From Paenibacillus silvestris (GTDB taxonomy: Bacteria; Bacillota; Bacilli; Paenibacillales; NBRC-103111), in contig NZ_WTUZ01000036.1 of the NCBI RefSeq assembly GCF_009882985.1, forward strand, positions 1-64,000: a stretch of DNA of 64,000 nucleotides, read 5' to 3'. A program made the position numbers and the translations under genes. The notes below the pieces were generated by a model that saw nothing but the letters and a program-made list of their open reading frames with translations, was not told where the DNA came from and made no database searches. This document shows, one piece after another, positions 25,501-35,103 of this stretch (positions are counted from its first letter, which is position 1; the number at the start of each line of letters is the position of its first letter).

Positions 25501-28324
25501 TCCAGCCTTCGCCAGCGTATTGACCTTTATCTTGATACTTCCAAACAGATTGCTCAGCAATCAATTTTTGATGACTTATTGTGTTTGTAATGTCAGCATT
25601 ATAATCCATCGTTGGAGGTGCCGCACTTGCTACTGCTCCCCAACTTGTATTCGGCTTGGCATCCATTTCAAAAGACAAGGTACCACCCGACATGATATCG
25701 GCGTAAGTAATCCAAGCTTGATTGAAATCCTTACCATTCAGCTGTGCTGACTTAATGAATCGGTTTTGACTGGAAACGTTGTTAGCCTTAATTGTAAAGG
25801 TTTTACCATTATCCAGATGCAGCTTTAATTCAGAGAAAATTGGTGAACCAATTAAGTAATTCGCTTCTCCCGGATTTCCAGGGAACAAGCCCATGCTGCT
25901 GTAAACAAACCATGAAGACATACCGCCGGCATCATCATCCATCGATAACAAATATCCTTCTGGATCATCACGATAGACGCGGGATTTCATTGGGAATGCG
26001 TAAGGACCATGGTTATGATATTTCTGCGTAACCACTTCCGTTGTATACTCTCTTGCATAATATTGAGTCAAATAAGGATATCCCAAGTAATTGAACAAAT
26101 AAGGAACATGCAAATCTGGTTCATTAATGGCCATATACTCGTTGATTTTGAAGAAATGCTGCAGCTCTTCTGCCATTTCTTTTTTGCCGCCCATCAAACC
26201 TGCTAATCCGTTTACGTCCTGAGGTACTGACCAACGGTAAGACCACAGATTGCCTTGATAAGCATATTTGTCCACGGCTAAAATATCTTGCTTATTTACT
26301 GTCTGTCCATTCGGTGTGAAGAAGCCGCGTTTATCGCCTTTTTCATCGACTTGCGTGGCATTCCACAGACTTTTATACGACAAAGCTGCGCTTTTATATT
26401 TCTCGTACGTTTCGCGATCTCCGATTAACTGAGCAAGCTTCATTGGGAACGAAGCACTGTTTGCCTTTTCCAGCTTGCCGGAAATCTCGGTGTCGCTTAT
26501 CGAGAAATTGTCTGCATCAACAGCCATACCTTTGAGCGCTTTATACACATCAAAATTTGTAAAACCTTTTGCATAAGCGTCAACAATAACTGCACCATTA
26601 AACTCATTTCTTACCGTCGGGCTCGGCCAATACCCTTCACCCCACTGCTGATAGGAACCGCGAGTATTATATACGTCAACCATGGACTTCACCATGTTTT
26701 CATATTTCTTAGGCGCTAGCAGTGAGAATAACGAATATTTCCGGAAATCATCCCAAGTCGTCCAACCATTGTAGTAGTCAAAATCATTACCAAACTCGGA
26801 CGTTTGGCGAACCGTGTTCTCATCCCTTGCTGCCTTGAATGTCCCGTTTGAGCTGGTAACATTATTCGGATGAAGGAATGTGTGATACAACTGCGTATAG
26901 AATACACGTTTGTTCGTTTCATCGGCATCGGTAATTTCAACCTTGTTCAGCTCTTTGCTCCAGTTACTTCTGGAAAGATTATGCTGAGCGTCAAAATCCC
27001 AATCCGCAATATCATGATTACGTTCATATTTTGCTTGATCTACACTGATTGTCGATAGACCAACCTTCGCTTGAACCACTTTATTGTCTTTTGTATTAAA
27101 ATTCACCCAGACGCCGCTGTTCGAGCCGCTGCGCTTAGCTTCTGTTCCAACTGCATCTCCTTGCCAAGAGCTGTAGGAGTCGAAATTATGATCAAATTGA
27201 ATGGAGTAATACATGGTGTAATACCCATGTCCGCACACATTCTTGGATTGAATCATACCAGAAATCTCATTGTTATTTTCAACAGTCAGATTCGCATCAA
27301 CCATACCCGCATACGAATTGGAAAGATCAACCAATACAGAACCCGTATCAGCAGCAGGGAACGTATAACGGTGGAAACCAACATTATGTGAGGCTGTAAG
27401 TTCAACGCCAACACCAGAAGCAAGCTTCACGCCATAATAGCCAGGTGATGCATTTTCGCTATTTTTATCATACAACTGTTTGTACTCAGCACTATTTTTT
27501 GTAAAAGTGCGCGTTTCCGGCATCATCAAGATGTTACCGCCTGCACCGCTGCAGCCTACGCCGCTAAAACGCAGATGCGAGAAACCTTTTAGATACTTAT
27601 CCTGGTAATAGTATCCGCTGAACGCTCCACCATCACTATCAGGTCCTAATGAAACCAGACCAAATGGTGTCGTTGGACCTGGATTCGCCTGCCCATTGTC
27701 GCCAAGCGTGTTAATGAACGGGTCTACGTAATCCACAGGAGAAAGATTAGTTGCAGGGTAAGCCGGGAGTTGATCGGCATCCACCCCATAAACTTCCAGC
27801 TCATACAAACGAACGGTATTGTTGTCGTAAGCCGCTTTGTCCACATAGAATCTAATGTACTGCGCTGAGAAAACCGGGACGTACCGGTTGAGAATTGTCT
27901 GCACATTATTCTTCACGACATCGACATCTACCCAAGTTTGTCCGTCGTTACTTTTTTGCAAGCGGAAATCCTTCGTGTTCCAGAAGGGGAAATTCCCCGA
28001 CTCACTGATTCCTGCGTTTTTCACAATCCATTCGTTGATGTTATAAACTTTCCCTAAATCGAGTGCTAGCCACTTTTGGGCAACACCCGAATTATCGCAC
28101 CATTTTGTTTCATTTTTGCCGTCAACTGCGCTGCTTGCACTCTCATTCGTGTTACATTGTCCCGAAGCTGTCACCGTGGCATTCAAGGCTACATTTCTCG
28201 TTTCAATCTCCTGAATGGAGGGATTCGTAGCCGCAGAAACAACTTCCAAAGCTAACGGTGCCAGCATGCTATATAAGAACAATACCGTCATGACAACTGA
28301 AATTATTTTTTTGCGTTTCCACAT
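22556..28324 (-). CDS. Secreted GH92 alpha-mannosidase with F5/8C and four CBM6-like modules
   Basis: Very large secreted enzyme of 1922 residues. Order: signal peptide (1-31); F5/8 type C domain (about 40-185); GH92 domain starting VDYVDPFINTLGDNGQANPGPTTPFG (about 195-940); a jelly-roll-like domain (about 960-1105); an Ig/FnIII-like module and a beta module shared with the phosphoesterase of the same operon (about 1115-1290); an acidic Pro linker; four tandem CBM6-like repeats of about 145 residues (about 1315-1922), each ending near YIGNFDnnnF. GH92 signatures INEPDLHVPYLFNYLG (acid Glu) and SMDDDAGGMSSW (base Asp) are intact. GH92 enzymes are calcium-dependent exo-alpha-mannosidases, mostly alpha-1,2; some act on mannose-phosphate diesters. 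Last gene of a three-gene operon. Confidence 0.92.
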   Translation of the reverse strand: MWKRKKIISVVMTVLFLYSMLAPLALEVVSAATNPSIQEIETRNVALNATVTASGQCNTNESASSAVDGKNETKWCDNSGVAQKWLALDLGKVYNINEWIVKNAGISESGNFPFWNTKDFRLQKSNDGQTWVDVDVVKNNVQTILNRYVPVFSAQYIRFYVDKAAYDNNTVRLYELEVYGVDADQLPAYPATNLSPVDYVDPFINTLGDNGQANPGPTTPFGLVSLGPDSDGGAFSGYYYQDKYLKGFSHLRFSGVGCSGAGGNILMMPETRTFTKNSAEYKQLYDKNSENASPGYYGVKLASGVGVELTASHNVGFHRYTFPAADTGSVLVDLSNSYAGMVDANLTVENNNEISGMIQSKNVCGHGYYTMYYSIQFDHNFDSYSSWQGDAVGTEAKRSGSNSGVWVNFNTKDNKVVQAKVGLSTISVDQAKYERNHDIADWDFDAQHNLSRSNWSKELNKVEITDADETNKRVFYTQLYHTFLHPNNVTSSNGTFKAARDENTVRQTSEFGNDFDYYNGWTTWDDFRKYSLFSLLAPKKYENMVKSMVDVYNTRGSYQQWGEGYWPSPTVRNEFNGAVIVDAYAKGFTNFDVYKALKGMAVDADNFSISDTEISGKLEKANSASFPMKLAQLIGDRETYEKYKSAALSYKSLWNATQVDEKGDKRGFFTPNGQTVNKQDILAVDKYAYQGNLWSYRWSVPQDVNGLAGLMGGKKEMAEELQHFFKINEYMAINEPDLHVPYLFNYLGYPYLTQYYAREYTTEVVTQKYHNHGPYAFPMKSRVYRDDPEGYLLSMDDDAGGMSSWFVYSSMGLFPGNPGEANYLIGSPIFSELKLHLDNGKTFTIKANNVSSQNRFIKSAQLNGKDFNQAWITYADIMSGGTLSFEMDAKPNTSWGAVASAAPPTMDYNADITNTISHQKLIAEQSVWKYQDKGQYAGEGWTNLAYDDSTWASGPAMLGYDSLGRVKTKTSYGPDANNKYPTTYFRKTFVMPDLNDILELDASLIRDDGAVVYLNGHEIIRTNMPTGEVSYNTKANATVGDERDRNVYAIDPSFLVKGTNVVTAEVHQVNATSSDIAFEFSLEAVKKMTKPAAPTAPVVDDKANTFGWTAVPGFSQATDYEISTDGGKKWRAATANPQTVGPMDYAAGQIQVRVKANESLSITFGHELVSPIAYTSDIQWDVYDLKADVSRQGNMAVNVTGTLKGDYGDSAVVVFQLMDENEKALMSNSVPVEKGSFQLSQQFNVNANKFQMNVYLVDAYNGNIYDSLWLAEPIVSKPEPGTPSGPKPPVVVDPEPLPDPLPLPDKTEEEEEPPTQDGLTIQFENRTEWSPDVNTFNNGPLKTESGNNGTVVSNTFNGAWLAFNQFNFGTKGANQITVEYDAPTNKVPVGSQMEIRLGALDGELVGTVNLTNSGNGWGTYKTVTAQLNKTVTGLQKVYVVMKGSTTSALPYIGNFDRLTFAKSRNDFAKLELETYDDWSTDLNPGNSLPMKTEGGKSGQQVANTFNGAWLAYKAMDFGTEGVNRLSVEYVGNTTNTAADSAIEVRLGGVNGTLVGKLAAPPTSNGWGTYKTVTGDLTQKLTGLQDVYFVLTGTTSSALKYIGNFDNASFSYVNSNPTRSDYAKLELEKYDEWTTALNVYNNNSPLKTEKGNSGDQVANTFNGAWIAYKKMDFGTQGVNRLSIEYVGNTANTAADSAVEVRLGGVNGTLIGKLAAPPTGSGWGTYKTVTGDLTQKITGVQDIYFVFTGTTSATFKYIGNFDNASFSYELPIRNDYAKLELESFNEWTTALNIYNNNTPLKTEKGTSGDQVANTFNGAWLGFKKMNFGSEGVDRVGIEYSGNSGSCPTDAAVEIRLGGINGTLVGKLSTPPTASGWGTYQTVTADLTQKLTGLQDIYLVFTGTTNSSKKYIGNFDNIRFSLNAQ
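22559..24380 (-). repeat. Four tandem CBM6-like coding repeats in the GH92 gene
   Basis: Approximate repeat boundaries are 22559-23000, 23015-23470, 23485-23935 and 23940-24380. The second and third repeats share long nearly identical stretches (for example the region encoding RLGGVNGT), indicating recent duplication or homogenisation. Confidence 0.8.
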
Positions 28325-28350
28325 TGCGATGGGGTCCTCCCGCTTTCGTT

Positions 28351-29958
28351 TTATAAAGAACCGTTCGGCAGCAACCGAGTGATCATGACAGCAACTTCAG
28401 CCCGTGTAACTGAGCTTTTCGGATTGAAATGTGCGCCATCACCCTCAATTAATCCTTTTGACCAGGCTTGATGAACAGAAGCCGCAGCCCATGACGAAAT
28501 TTCATTTGTATCCGCAAAAGAAGGATCAGCTTTCGTTGACTCCGTTAGGCTGAAATACTTGGCGGCTTGTACAAGCGCGACCACCGCTTCTTCACGTGTA
28601 ATGATATCGTTCGGTCGGAATGCTCCGTTGTAACCCGAAACAATGCCTAAGGATGCTGCACCAATAACTTGTTCAGAGTAATAGGCACTAGCAGCAACAT
28701 CAGAGAAAGGATTGGTAGCAGCTTGCGTAGATGCATGTCCGGACCATTTCAATGCACGCATCAACAGGGTAACGAACTCGGCACGCGTTATGCTCCGATT
28801 TGGCTCATAATGCTGCGGATCTACTCCCTCAACGATGTGTTTGGCTGTTAGAGATTGCACAGACTTTGCGGCCCAGTGTCCTGCGAGATCTGCAAACGTC
28901 TTGTTATACTCCAGAATTGTATAGTAGGAGAAGTGCTCGGCTGTGAAAGTGAAAGTTCCCTTGCTAACGGTTCCTCCAACATATTCAACGTTAGTGCCAT
29001 TTACATGATAAACACCGGCAAGATCAGATGTCATTGCCTTCTCTTGTTCTTCCGTTAATTTCATCGTTACTACGGCAGGTTTGTCCAAGTGATGGATTTC
29101 CACTGTGTTGTCTCCCGTAATCATTTGGATCACAACAGAAAGAATAACGCCGGTTGACTTGTAATCAGGGTTGGACTGAAGGGATTGATTCAACAAGTTT
29201 TTAGCATCCGTTGTTAATGCTGTATTCAGATCAATACGAATTCGCGACTGCTGTTCGCTCGTAGCCGAAATGGCGTTGGCCGGGAAACGAACTGTGCTAT
29301 TTCCATAGGTAAGAATGAGGTCCAAATTCTTATCCTTAAGGTCCTGCAAGGATTTCGCTGGGAACTCAAGCGCCGAACCTGCATCGCCAGTTGCTGCTGG
29401 CAATTGAACCGTAACGGCATCCTTGGCTTGCTGGATAGCCTGATTCAATGTTTCACTTCCGAGTACGTAACGTCCGTCTGAAGATTTCTCAGGCTGAACG
29501 ATGCCATCGACGGTTTTACCTGCATTGGTTGGGATGGTGTTTGGGTCGGGTGGCGTTGTTCCAACGTTACCTGGATGATTATTATCATCAGGATCCGTTA
29601 CTTCTCCGTTAGGATTAATGACTCTGAACATATTGACCTTTGTTAAGTTATCACTACCAACAACGACTTGGTATAAACCAAAAGGTGCAAAACCCTCGTC
29701 ATCTGGTATCGTCACCTTCGTAGAGTAGCTGCCCTCTGCAGGGGTTATTGTATTAAGATAGAACATCGTTTGATTAGGACGAATAATTTTAACCACAACA
29801 TCCTTCGTATTGTTCGCAACCGTCCCGGACAGCTCGATTTCACCGCCACGCAGTACTTCATTTACACTTAAAGCAAGTGTAAATGAAGCTGCTGCGTGAG
29901 CCGAAACCGGTGAGAGCACGAACAACAACGCCATAATGGCCGCTATATATTTTTTCAC
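28351..29958 (-). CDS. S-layer homology domain protein
   Basis: Secreted surface protein of 535 residues. Signal peptide 1-24 (cut near AHAAA), an Ig-like domain (about 25-115), a linker, a middle beta-rich domain (about 165-345), and three C-terminal SLH domains (about 355-405, 420-475, 480-532), recognisable by TFADLAGHWAAKSV, PFSDVAASAYYSEQV and SFADTNEISSWAAASV with ITRAE/VTRAE ends. SLH triplets bind pyruvylated secondary cell-wall polymer, so this protein is expected to sit on the cell surface. GTG start with AGAGAGGAA upstream. It lies between the phosphoesterase and GH92 genes with 26-bp gaps and could provide their cell-surface anchor, which is inference. Confidence 0.9.
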   Translation of the reverse strand: MKKYIAAIMALLFVLSPVSAHAAASFTLALSVNEVLRGGEIELSGTVANNTKDVVVKIIRPNQTMFYLNTITPAEGSYSTKVTIPDDEGFAPFGLYQVVVGSDNLTKVNMFRVINPNGEVTDPDDNNHPGNVGTTPPDPNTIPTNAGKTVDGIVQPEKSSDGRYVLGSETLNQAIQQAKDAVTVQLPAATGDAGSALEFPAKSLQDLKDKNLDLILTYGNSTVRFPANAISATSEQQSRIRIDLNTALTTDAKNLLNQSLQSNPDYKSTGVILSVVIQMITGDNTVEIHHLDKPAVVTMKLTEEQEKAMTSDLAGVYHVNGTNVEYVGGTVSKGTFTFTAEHFSYYTILEYNKTFADLAGHWAAKSVQSLTAKHIVEGVDPQHYEPNRSITRAEFVTLLMRALKWSGHASTQAATNPFSDVAASAYYSEQVIGAASLGIVSGYNGAFRPNDIITREEAVVALVQAAKYFSLTESTKADPSFADTNEISSWAAASVHQAWSKGLIEGDGAHFNPKSSVTRAEVAVMITRLLPNGSL

Positions 29959-29984
29959 CGTCGTCAGTTCCTCTCTTCATTCCA

Positions 29985-32900
29985 TTATTCAAACAACACA
30001 GGTCTTGCTAATTGAAGCGGTGCACGAAGATCACTGTCATATTGGTTAAAAATGAATGCTTTTACTTTGTAATTCGGTCCTTGCACGTTGAAATACTGGT
30101 TAAAAGTTAATTTATTTTGCTTAACCGGAATGGCGTTCATTAGAATCGGTTTGTCTCCATCCAGTAATTCAAACACGATATAAGCATCACTACTATAATC
30201 GGCCAGCGGCTCCAACGTCACATTAAGTTGAAGTTGCTCTCCCTTTTTGAGAGTACCTGTGATTTTATATGTATCTTCTATGAAGTTCATTGTAAATGGC
30301 AGATTCGATGCGAGAGATAGACCAGCTACTCTCCCAGAAGAGGCATCCGCTTTGACGCGTACCTGTACCGTACCCGCAGGATAATTGTTATCCCCAATCG
30401 GCTGCGGATTAGCTGTTACAGGAAGCCATGTTGCTCCTCCATCCACTGAGTACTCGTAATCAGCCGTGTTCGCATAGCCAGGGACATTCGTCCAACCGAA
30501 CGTGTTACGACCATCATCAACCACAGGTGCGGTTGGTGCTACCAATGCTGTACTAACCGTGCTAGCAACCGAGTTGTCCCGTTTATCAACGGCTTTGACG
30601 GCAAATTTATAAGATTGACCCGCCTGTGTGCCAGGCACAACATACTGATAATTCGCTTGGTCCTTGACAGCTGGCACATAGGTGCTCCAGTTCATGCCTA
30701 ATTTGCCGTCTACCTCGTAAATTCTAAAGCCTCTGACCGCATCTTCCTCAGGGTTGGCAACTTGTGGAGCAATCCAAGTTAGAATCTCCTTGCCATCCAC
30801 CGTTTTATTTGCCGCCAATTGTGCAACAGGTGCAGGCTTCGCGTCATTCCTAACAATCGTATACGTATCGAAAGGCTGATCCTGACCAGACTTATACGAA
30901 TCAATCGTGAAGCTGTTCTCCGTCATACGGATTCCCGAAAAAATCGGTAGATACGGCTGCTCGTATACCGCTGCATAATAGCGGTCTACGCCATTTTGGA
31001 GATCGTAATACTTCGTACCCGCTGAGTTATTAATCATATACAAAGTTCCGTCCGGATTAAGCGGATTTCCATTTGAATCCTTCTTCACATTCGTCACCGG
31101 AACATTGTTGTACATTTGATGAGATCTCATGAAAGTATGGTCATGTCCTTGCAAGACCACATCGATACCAAGCTCATCGAAGACTGGATAAAGCATTTGT
31201 CTCATACTCAAAATATCAGAATCAAGCGCGTGGTTCCCGAGTGAATAAATCGCTTTATGGAAAGCCACGACCTTCCACTTCCGATCCGTTTGGGCAACTT
31301 CTTTTTTCAACCATTCCACTTGCTGTCTAAAAGATTCTTTCTGACGATCATCCCAACCAATATCCATCGTATTAAGCACCATAATGTGCGCATCGCCATA
31401 GTCATACGAGTACACGCTGCCTGGTGGCAAAGGATTCTGGATGGAATCATTCGGATAATTAAAATGATAGTAATAATTGTCGTTATAAGGTCCTTCGTGA
31501 TTACCAACCGCCGCCATAATCGGAATTTTCAAGAACATATTTTGCGGCTTTCCAAAATAATCAAGCCACTGAGACTCAAGGGAACCGGCATCCACCTCGT
31601 CACCCGTCATCACCATAAACTTTGAATTCGGGAAATGCTCAAGACCTTGCTTAAACGTATCGGCGAAAACTTCATAATCATGCGAATTCGAACCTTGCGA
31701 ATCCGTCATGTACAAGAATTCATAATCATTCTCAATGAGTGATTCCGTTGTGAAACTGCCCGTATCGCTCCAGTTGCCGTCGCTTCCCACCCGGTATTTA
31801 TAAGCAGTTCCCGGTGTTAGACCTACTGCGATCGCTTTATGGCTAATAAACGTGCCATTCGTTGAGCTTGTAATTTTAAGATTTAAAATTTTGGTTTCTT
31901 CCGGCTTTCCAACGAAACGTTTCACATCTGGTGTGCCAAAAGCTTTATCTGCTGGTACAACCTCAACAATACTATCCGCTATGTTAGCTGGTGCATTATC
32001 CGGCTTTTCATAGCTTGTATACCAAGCGAACGAACGGTTCGTTTTGGGACTTCCATTGAAGGACATCGCAATGGCAATTGGAGAGTAGTTAACTACATCA
32101 TTTACAGGAATATACATGAAACTCCCAACAACTGTTCCATCTGCAAATTGTAAATTAGCTAGTCCGTCATACGAAATCTTAACAACCTGATTAGGTTTAA
32201 CCTTGGTCGCCAAATTTATCTTAAGCATAGACGGGGTACTGCCTAACTCAACGCTTTGAACCTGAATAGGCAGATCATCAGCTATAACCGACAGATGAGT
32301 CCCAAGCGAAGCTGGCAAGTTATCCATATCCGAGGACATCGTTAGATAAGCGCTAGAGCCATCTTTTAGAACATTTCCTGCGATAGGTCCTGTGTAATTT
32401 TGCGGTAAGTAGAAGACATTGCTCGGTACGATAATCTTGGCCATATTTGGCGTCGACCAGCGCAGGTATAAATTCGAGCCGCCTGTATCTTCAAAATATT
32501 CAATTTTGAAATTGTATTTCTTTCCACCTTCCAAGGAGATCACATTGCCTGTTTGCTCCTTGTCCCAGTCATTCACCCAGTGATCGATTACGATCTTATC
32601 ATCTACCCACAAGCGGAATCCGTTGTCACCCATCATGTAAAACGTATAATCTGCCGTTTGAGGTGGCATGATTTGCCCCGTCCAGCGAACATTGGCATGG
32701 TCTTGTGTCCCCGTCCACGATTGCAGGACAGGATCCAGATTCGTGAAATTAATCTGAGGATCTACCGTCGTTGCTTTGTAATCCCCAAAGCTGAAATCAC
32801 TTTTTCCAAGGTAATATTCACCAAGCAATCCCTGATTACTGCTAGACGCTAGCGGAGTAACCAAAGGAGCAAGAGGTTTCGTTTCTACAAACCCAAAAGC

Positions 32901-33455
32901 TTGGAATTCATAAATGTTCGCTGCGTATTGGCCCGTCGCTGGATCAGCACTGCCCGGGTCCGTAATGTTTAGCTTGAAGTATCTTGCAGTAACCGGTGAG
33001 CTCAAATTATGGGTTGTTAGGCCATAAGTATTATCTGTAACCGTTACGACAGTAGTCCAGTGAACATCGTCCTCGCTGGTTTCAATCGTATAGTCCCGGG
33101 TATTGTAGCTATCAGGCTCTCCACTATAACCGGCATGTGCAAGTACAAACTGATGCACGGTAGCTTCTGCGCCTGCATCCACCTTCAGCCAATAAGGATT
33201 TTGCTCATTAGGCTGATTCGTATCCCCCTTGTAAACCCAGTTGCTGGTTGGATTACCGTCGATCGCATGTGCTGGGGCTGCATGATTAGACACATACCCA
33301 TTTGCGGTTGCAGTAACTCCTGCTGCGGCAAAGACGTTGCTGGGATCTGGCTGCGCATACGCTGGTTGTGCAGGAGCCAAACCCGCTGTTAACAACGAGG
33401 TCACAAGCATGACTGCAGCAAGCACGCGTGATGTCAACGTGATACTCTTTTTCAC
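29985..33455 (-). CDS. Secreted metallophosphoesterase with F5/8C, PA14 and Ig-like modules (purple acid phosphatase-like)
   Basis: About 1156 residues from GTG 33455, chosen because TAGGAGGG lies just upstream and it exposes a clean signal peptide (VKKSITLTSRVLAAVMLV...AYA); the longer frame to 33524 lacks both. Order: F5/8C (about 35-185), PA14 (about 210-345), an Ig-like stretch, a purple-acid-phosphatase-type FnIII (about 460-565), and a calcineurin-like phosphoesterase (about 575-800) with metal ligands visible in MTDSQ, TGDEVD, GNHE, AFHKA and QGHDHTF. C-terminal FnIII and two beta modules match part of the GH92 protein. First gene of the operon with the SLH protein and GH92; it may remove phosphate from glycans or glycoproteins. 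Confidence 0.9.
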   Translation of the reverse strand: MKKSITLTSRVLAAVMLVTSLLTAGLAPAQPAYAQPDPSNVFAAAGVTATANGYVSNHAAPAHAIDGNPTSNWVYKGDTNQPNEQNPYWLKVDAGAEATVHQFVLAHAGYSGEPDSYNTRDYTIETSEDDVHWTTVVTVTDNTYGLTTHNLSSPVTARYFKLNITDPGSADPATGQYAANIYEFQAFGFVETKPLAPLVTPLASSSNQGLLGEYYLGKSDFSFGDYKATTVDPQINFTNLDPVLQSWTGTQDHANVRWTGQIMPPQTADYTFYMMGDNGFRLWVDDKIVIDHWVNDWDKEQTGNVISLEGGKKYNFKIEYFEDTGGSNLYLRWSTPNMAKIIVPSNVFYLPQNYTGPIAGNVLKDGSSAYLTMSSDMDNLPASLGTHLSVIADDLPIQVQSVELGSTPSMLKINLATKVKPNQVVKISYDGLANLQFADGTVVGSFMYIPVNDVVNYSPIAIAMSFNGSPKTNRSFAWYTSYEKPDNAPANIADSIVEVVPADKAFGTPDVKRFVGKPEETKILNLKITSSTNGTFISHKAIAVGLTPGTAYKYRVGSDGNWSDTGSFTTESLIENDYEFLYMTDSQGSNSHDYEVFADTFKQGLEHFPNSKFMVMTGDEVDAGSLESQWLDYFGKPQNMFLKIPIMAAVGNHEGPYNDNYYYHFNYPNDSIQNPLPPGSVYSYDYGDAHIMVLNTMDIGWDDRQKESFRQQVEWLKKEVAQTDRKWKVVAFHKAIYSLGNHALDSDILSMRQMLYPVFDELGIDVVLQGHDHTFMRSHQMYNNVPVTNVKKDSNGNPLNPDGTLYMINNSAGTKYYDLQNGVDRYYAAVYEQPYLPIFSGIRMTENSFTIDSYKSGQDQPFDTYTIVRNDAKPAPVAQLAANKTVDGKEILTWIAPQVANPEEDAVRGFRIYEVDGKLGMNWSTYVPAVKDQANYQYVVPGTQAGQSYKFAVKAVDKRDNSVASTVSTALVAPTAPVVDDGRNTFGWTNVPGYANTADYEYSVDGGATWLPVTANPQPIGDNNYPAGTVQVRVKADASSGRVAGLSLASNLPFTMNFIEDTYKITGTLKKGEQLQLNVTLEPLADYSSDAYIVFELLDGDKPILMNAIPVKQNKLTFNQYFNVQGPNYKVKAFIFNQYDSDLRAPLQLARPVLFE

Positions 33456-33524
33456 TAGTTTCCCTCCTAGATAAATATGATTTTTTCCTAACGGTACTAT
33501 ACGGTCAATTAAACTTACATTCAA

Positions 33525-34066
33525 TGGTTTTTGGGTTAATTAACCATGTAGTTATTGTAAAAGCGGTAAAGCCTAATTCCGTGCAATTGCTTTATTTTTC
33601 CTGTAAGCGTCAATCATTTGAACGCTCCATTGTTAATTATTGGGGTAAAATGGATGGTATATTCTGCGCGAAACGCTCATTTCATTTTCAAAAAAACGCT
33701 ATCATCTCAGCAGTGATGCCACTTCCTCTTTTCCAACTTTTGCATACGCTTATGGGAAAAATGCACCCCATTTTTATCGTAAATGAAATGTAAATGTATT
33801 TTTAAGTCTTGCATGGCGAACCGATGAAAGGGTTTTCGAATATCCACAGAAATGAATAATACTTCACTGGCTGAAATTTTATTGCAGGAAATGAATCCGA
33901 TTGTGCAGAGGGAACTGGAGTCCTCTATCTGTAGGAAATCGAGCTATTTCCTCAATTGAGGGTAGCTACAGGGTCTTATTTGGCCTCCATAGCGCGTGAT
34001 TTAAGTGCAATTAACAAGATAACGGACCGTAGTTCCTCTTGTACCTGAAACCGTGCCTTATCAGTA
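33525..34066. other. Intergenic region upstream of the phosphoesterase operon
   Basis: No gene is supported. It holds the AT-rich probable promoter region of the minus-strand phosphoesterase operon (33525-33800) and one complete MITE-like element (33911-34036). Confidence 0.6.
33911..34036. repeat. MITE-like element, copy 2 (126 bp)
   Basis: Bounded by GGAACTGGAGTCC (33911-33923) and GGACCGTAGTTCC (34024-34036), imperfect inverted ends. The interior contains CTACAGGGTCTTAT, shared with copies 3 and 4. Confidence 0.7.
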
Positions 34067-34069
34067 CAA

Positions 34070-34117
34070 ATAAAGCTATCCCCCAGCCATATTGGAATGA
34101 CTGAGGGATAGCTTTAT
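34070..34117 (-). terminator. Terminator of siderophore operon 2
   Basis: Long stem ATAAAGCTATCCCnCAG / CTGAGGGATAGCTTTAT with a 14-base loop, directly downstream of the binding-protein stop at 34124. Confidence 0.85.
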
Positions 34118-34123
34118 GAATCC

Positions 34124-35074
34124 TTATTTAGTGAAAAGTTTCTCTGCTGCATCAAGCGCCATTTTATTTCCAATGGCGGAGTAATCAAGCCAAGGCTGAT
34201 CGGCAATCGGGTAAATGTGACCCGCCTTAACCGCTTTAAGCCCTTTCCAAATCGGGTTGGTGGACAGCTGCTCAAAGAGTTTCTTAGCCCCATCTTCATT
34301 ATTCACAATAACAAAGATTGCGTCGGCATCATAGTCAGGAAGAACTTCCTGCGAAATCGTTTCGTAAGCCTTGTCAATCTTCTCCACACCTTTGGCTGGC
34401 TTCAAACCTAAATCTGTAAACAGAAGTGGGCCGAGCGGACGTTTCATCCCCATAACACGCAGTTCTTTGGCAGTTACACGAATCGCCATTGCAGTCCCGT
34501 CGCCGATCTTAGCGTTTATAAGTCCTTTTACACTCGCAGCCTGTTTCTCGTAATCCTTGATGTATGTTTCTGCTTGCTGCTCTCGGTTCACAAGTTTACC
34601 GATTTTCTTCAAATGATCGCGCCATGTGCCTTCATCTAAGTTAAACACTTCTGATTTGGCAATTTTCTCGTACTTCGCGACATCCTTACCTGAAAATGCC
34701 TCATCCAAATAAATCACTTCAGGCTTCAAGGAAAGCAAGGCTTCCATATCGGGCTCAGCCACAACACCTAGCTTCTTGGTGTTCTGCAAACGGTCAGCGA
34801 CATGCGGCAGAAAAGCCTTAAGATCGCCACCCATGACAGAACCTACAGGCGTAATGCCCAGCGCAAGCAGGTCATTCGTCAAATGAATGGACAGCGACGC
34901 AATACGCGGTTCTTTCTCTACTGGCTTAGTTGTACTCGCCACAGCAGCAGCTGAAGCAGAAGGAGAGGCAGATGCCGCAGGCGCTGCTTCTTTAGGTGCT
35001 CCGGATTGACCGCACGCTGTCAGAACGAATAAGGAACTGATCATACTTAGGACTACCATATTTCTCTTTTTCAC
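34124..35074 (-). CDS. Iron-siderophore ABC transporter substrate-binding lipoprotein
   Basis: Binding lipoprotein of 316 residues with lipobox LTAC (Cys21), an Ala/Ser/Pro linker (about 25-50), and a class III binding fold beginning PRIASLSIHLTNDLLALGITPVGSV. GTG start preceded by AAAGGGG. It is the third gene after two FecCD permeases (29-bp gap), and ends in a strong terminator. It should deliver a ferric siderophore to those permeases. The ligand cannot be deduced; the fold resembles the FhuD/YxeB/FeuA group. Confidence 0.9.
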   Translation of the reverse strand: MKKRNMVVLSMISSLFVLTACGQSGAPKEAAPAASASPSASAAAVASTTKPVEKEPRIASLSIHLTNDLLALGITPVGSVMGGDLKAFLPHVADRLQNTKKLGVVAEPDMEALLSLKPEVIYLDEAFSGKDVAKYEKIAKSEVFNLDEGTWRDHLKKIGKLVNREQQAETYIKDYEKQAASVKGLINAKIGDGTAMAIRVTAKELRVMGMKRPLGPLLFTDLGLKPAKGVEKIDKAYETISQEVLPDYDADAIFVIVNNEDGAKKLFEQLSTNPIWKGLKAVKAGHIYPIADQPWLDYSAIGNKMALDAAEKLFTK

Positions 35075-35103
35075 AATAAAAACCCCTTTATCCTTCGTTT
35101 TCG

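Noticed and set aside
24749..25750. 333-residue plus-strand ORF inside the GH92 gene
   Set aside because: Antisense shadow of a well-supported coding region; no ribosome site, composition rich in Arg/Cys/His/Ile typical of shadows.
33524..33793. 89-residue plus-strand ORF upstream of the phosphoesterase
   Set aside because: It lies in the AT-rich promoter region, no ribosome binding site, no family resemblance.
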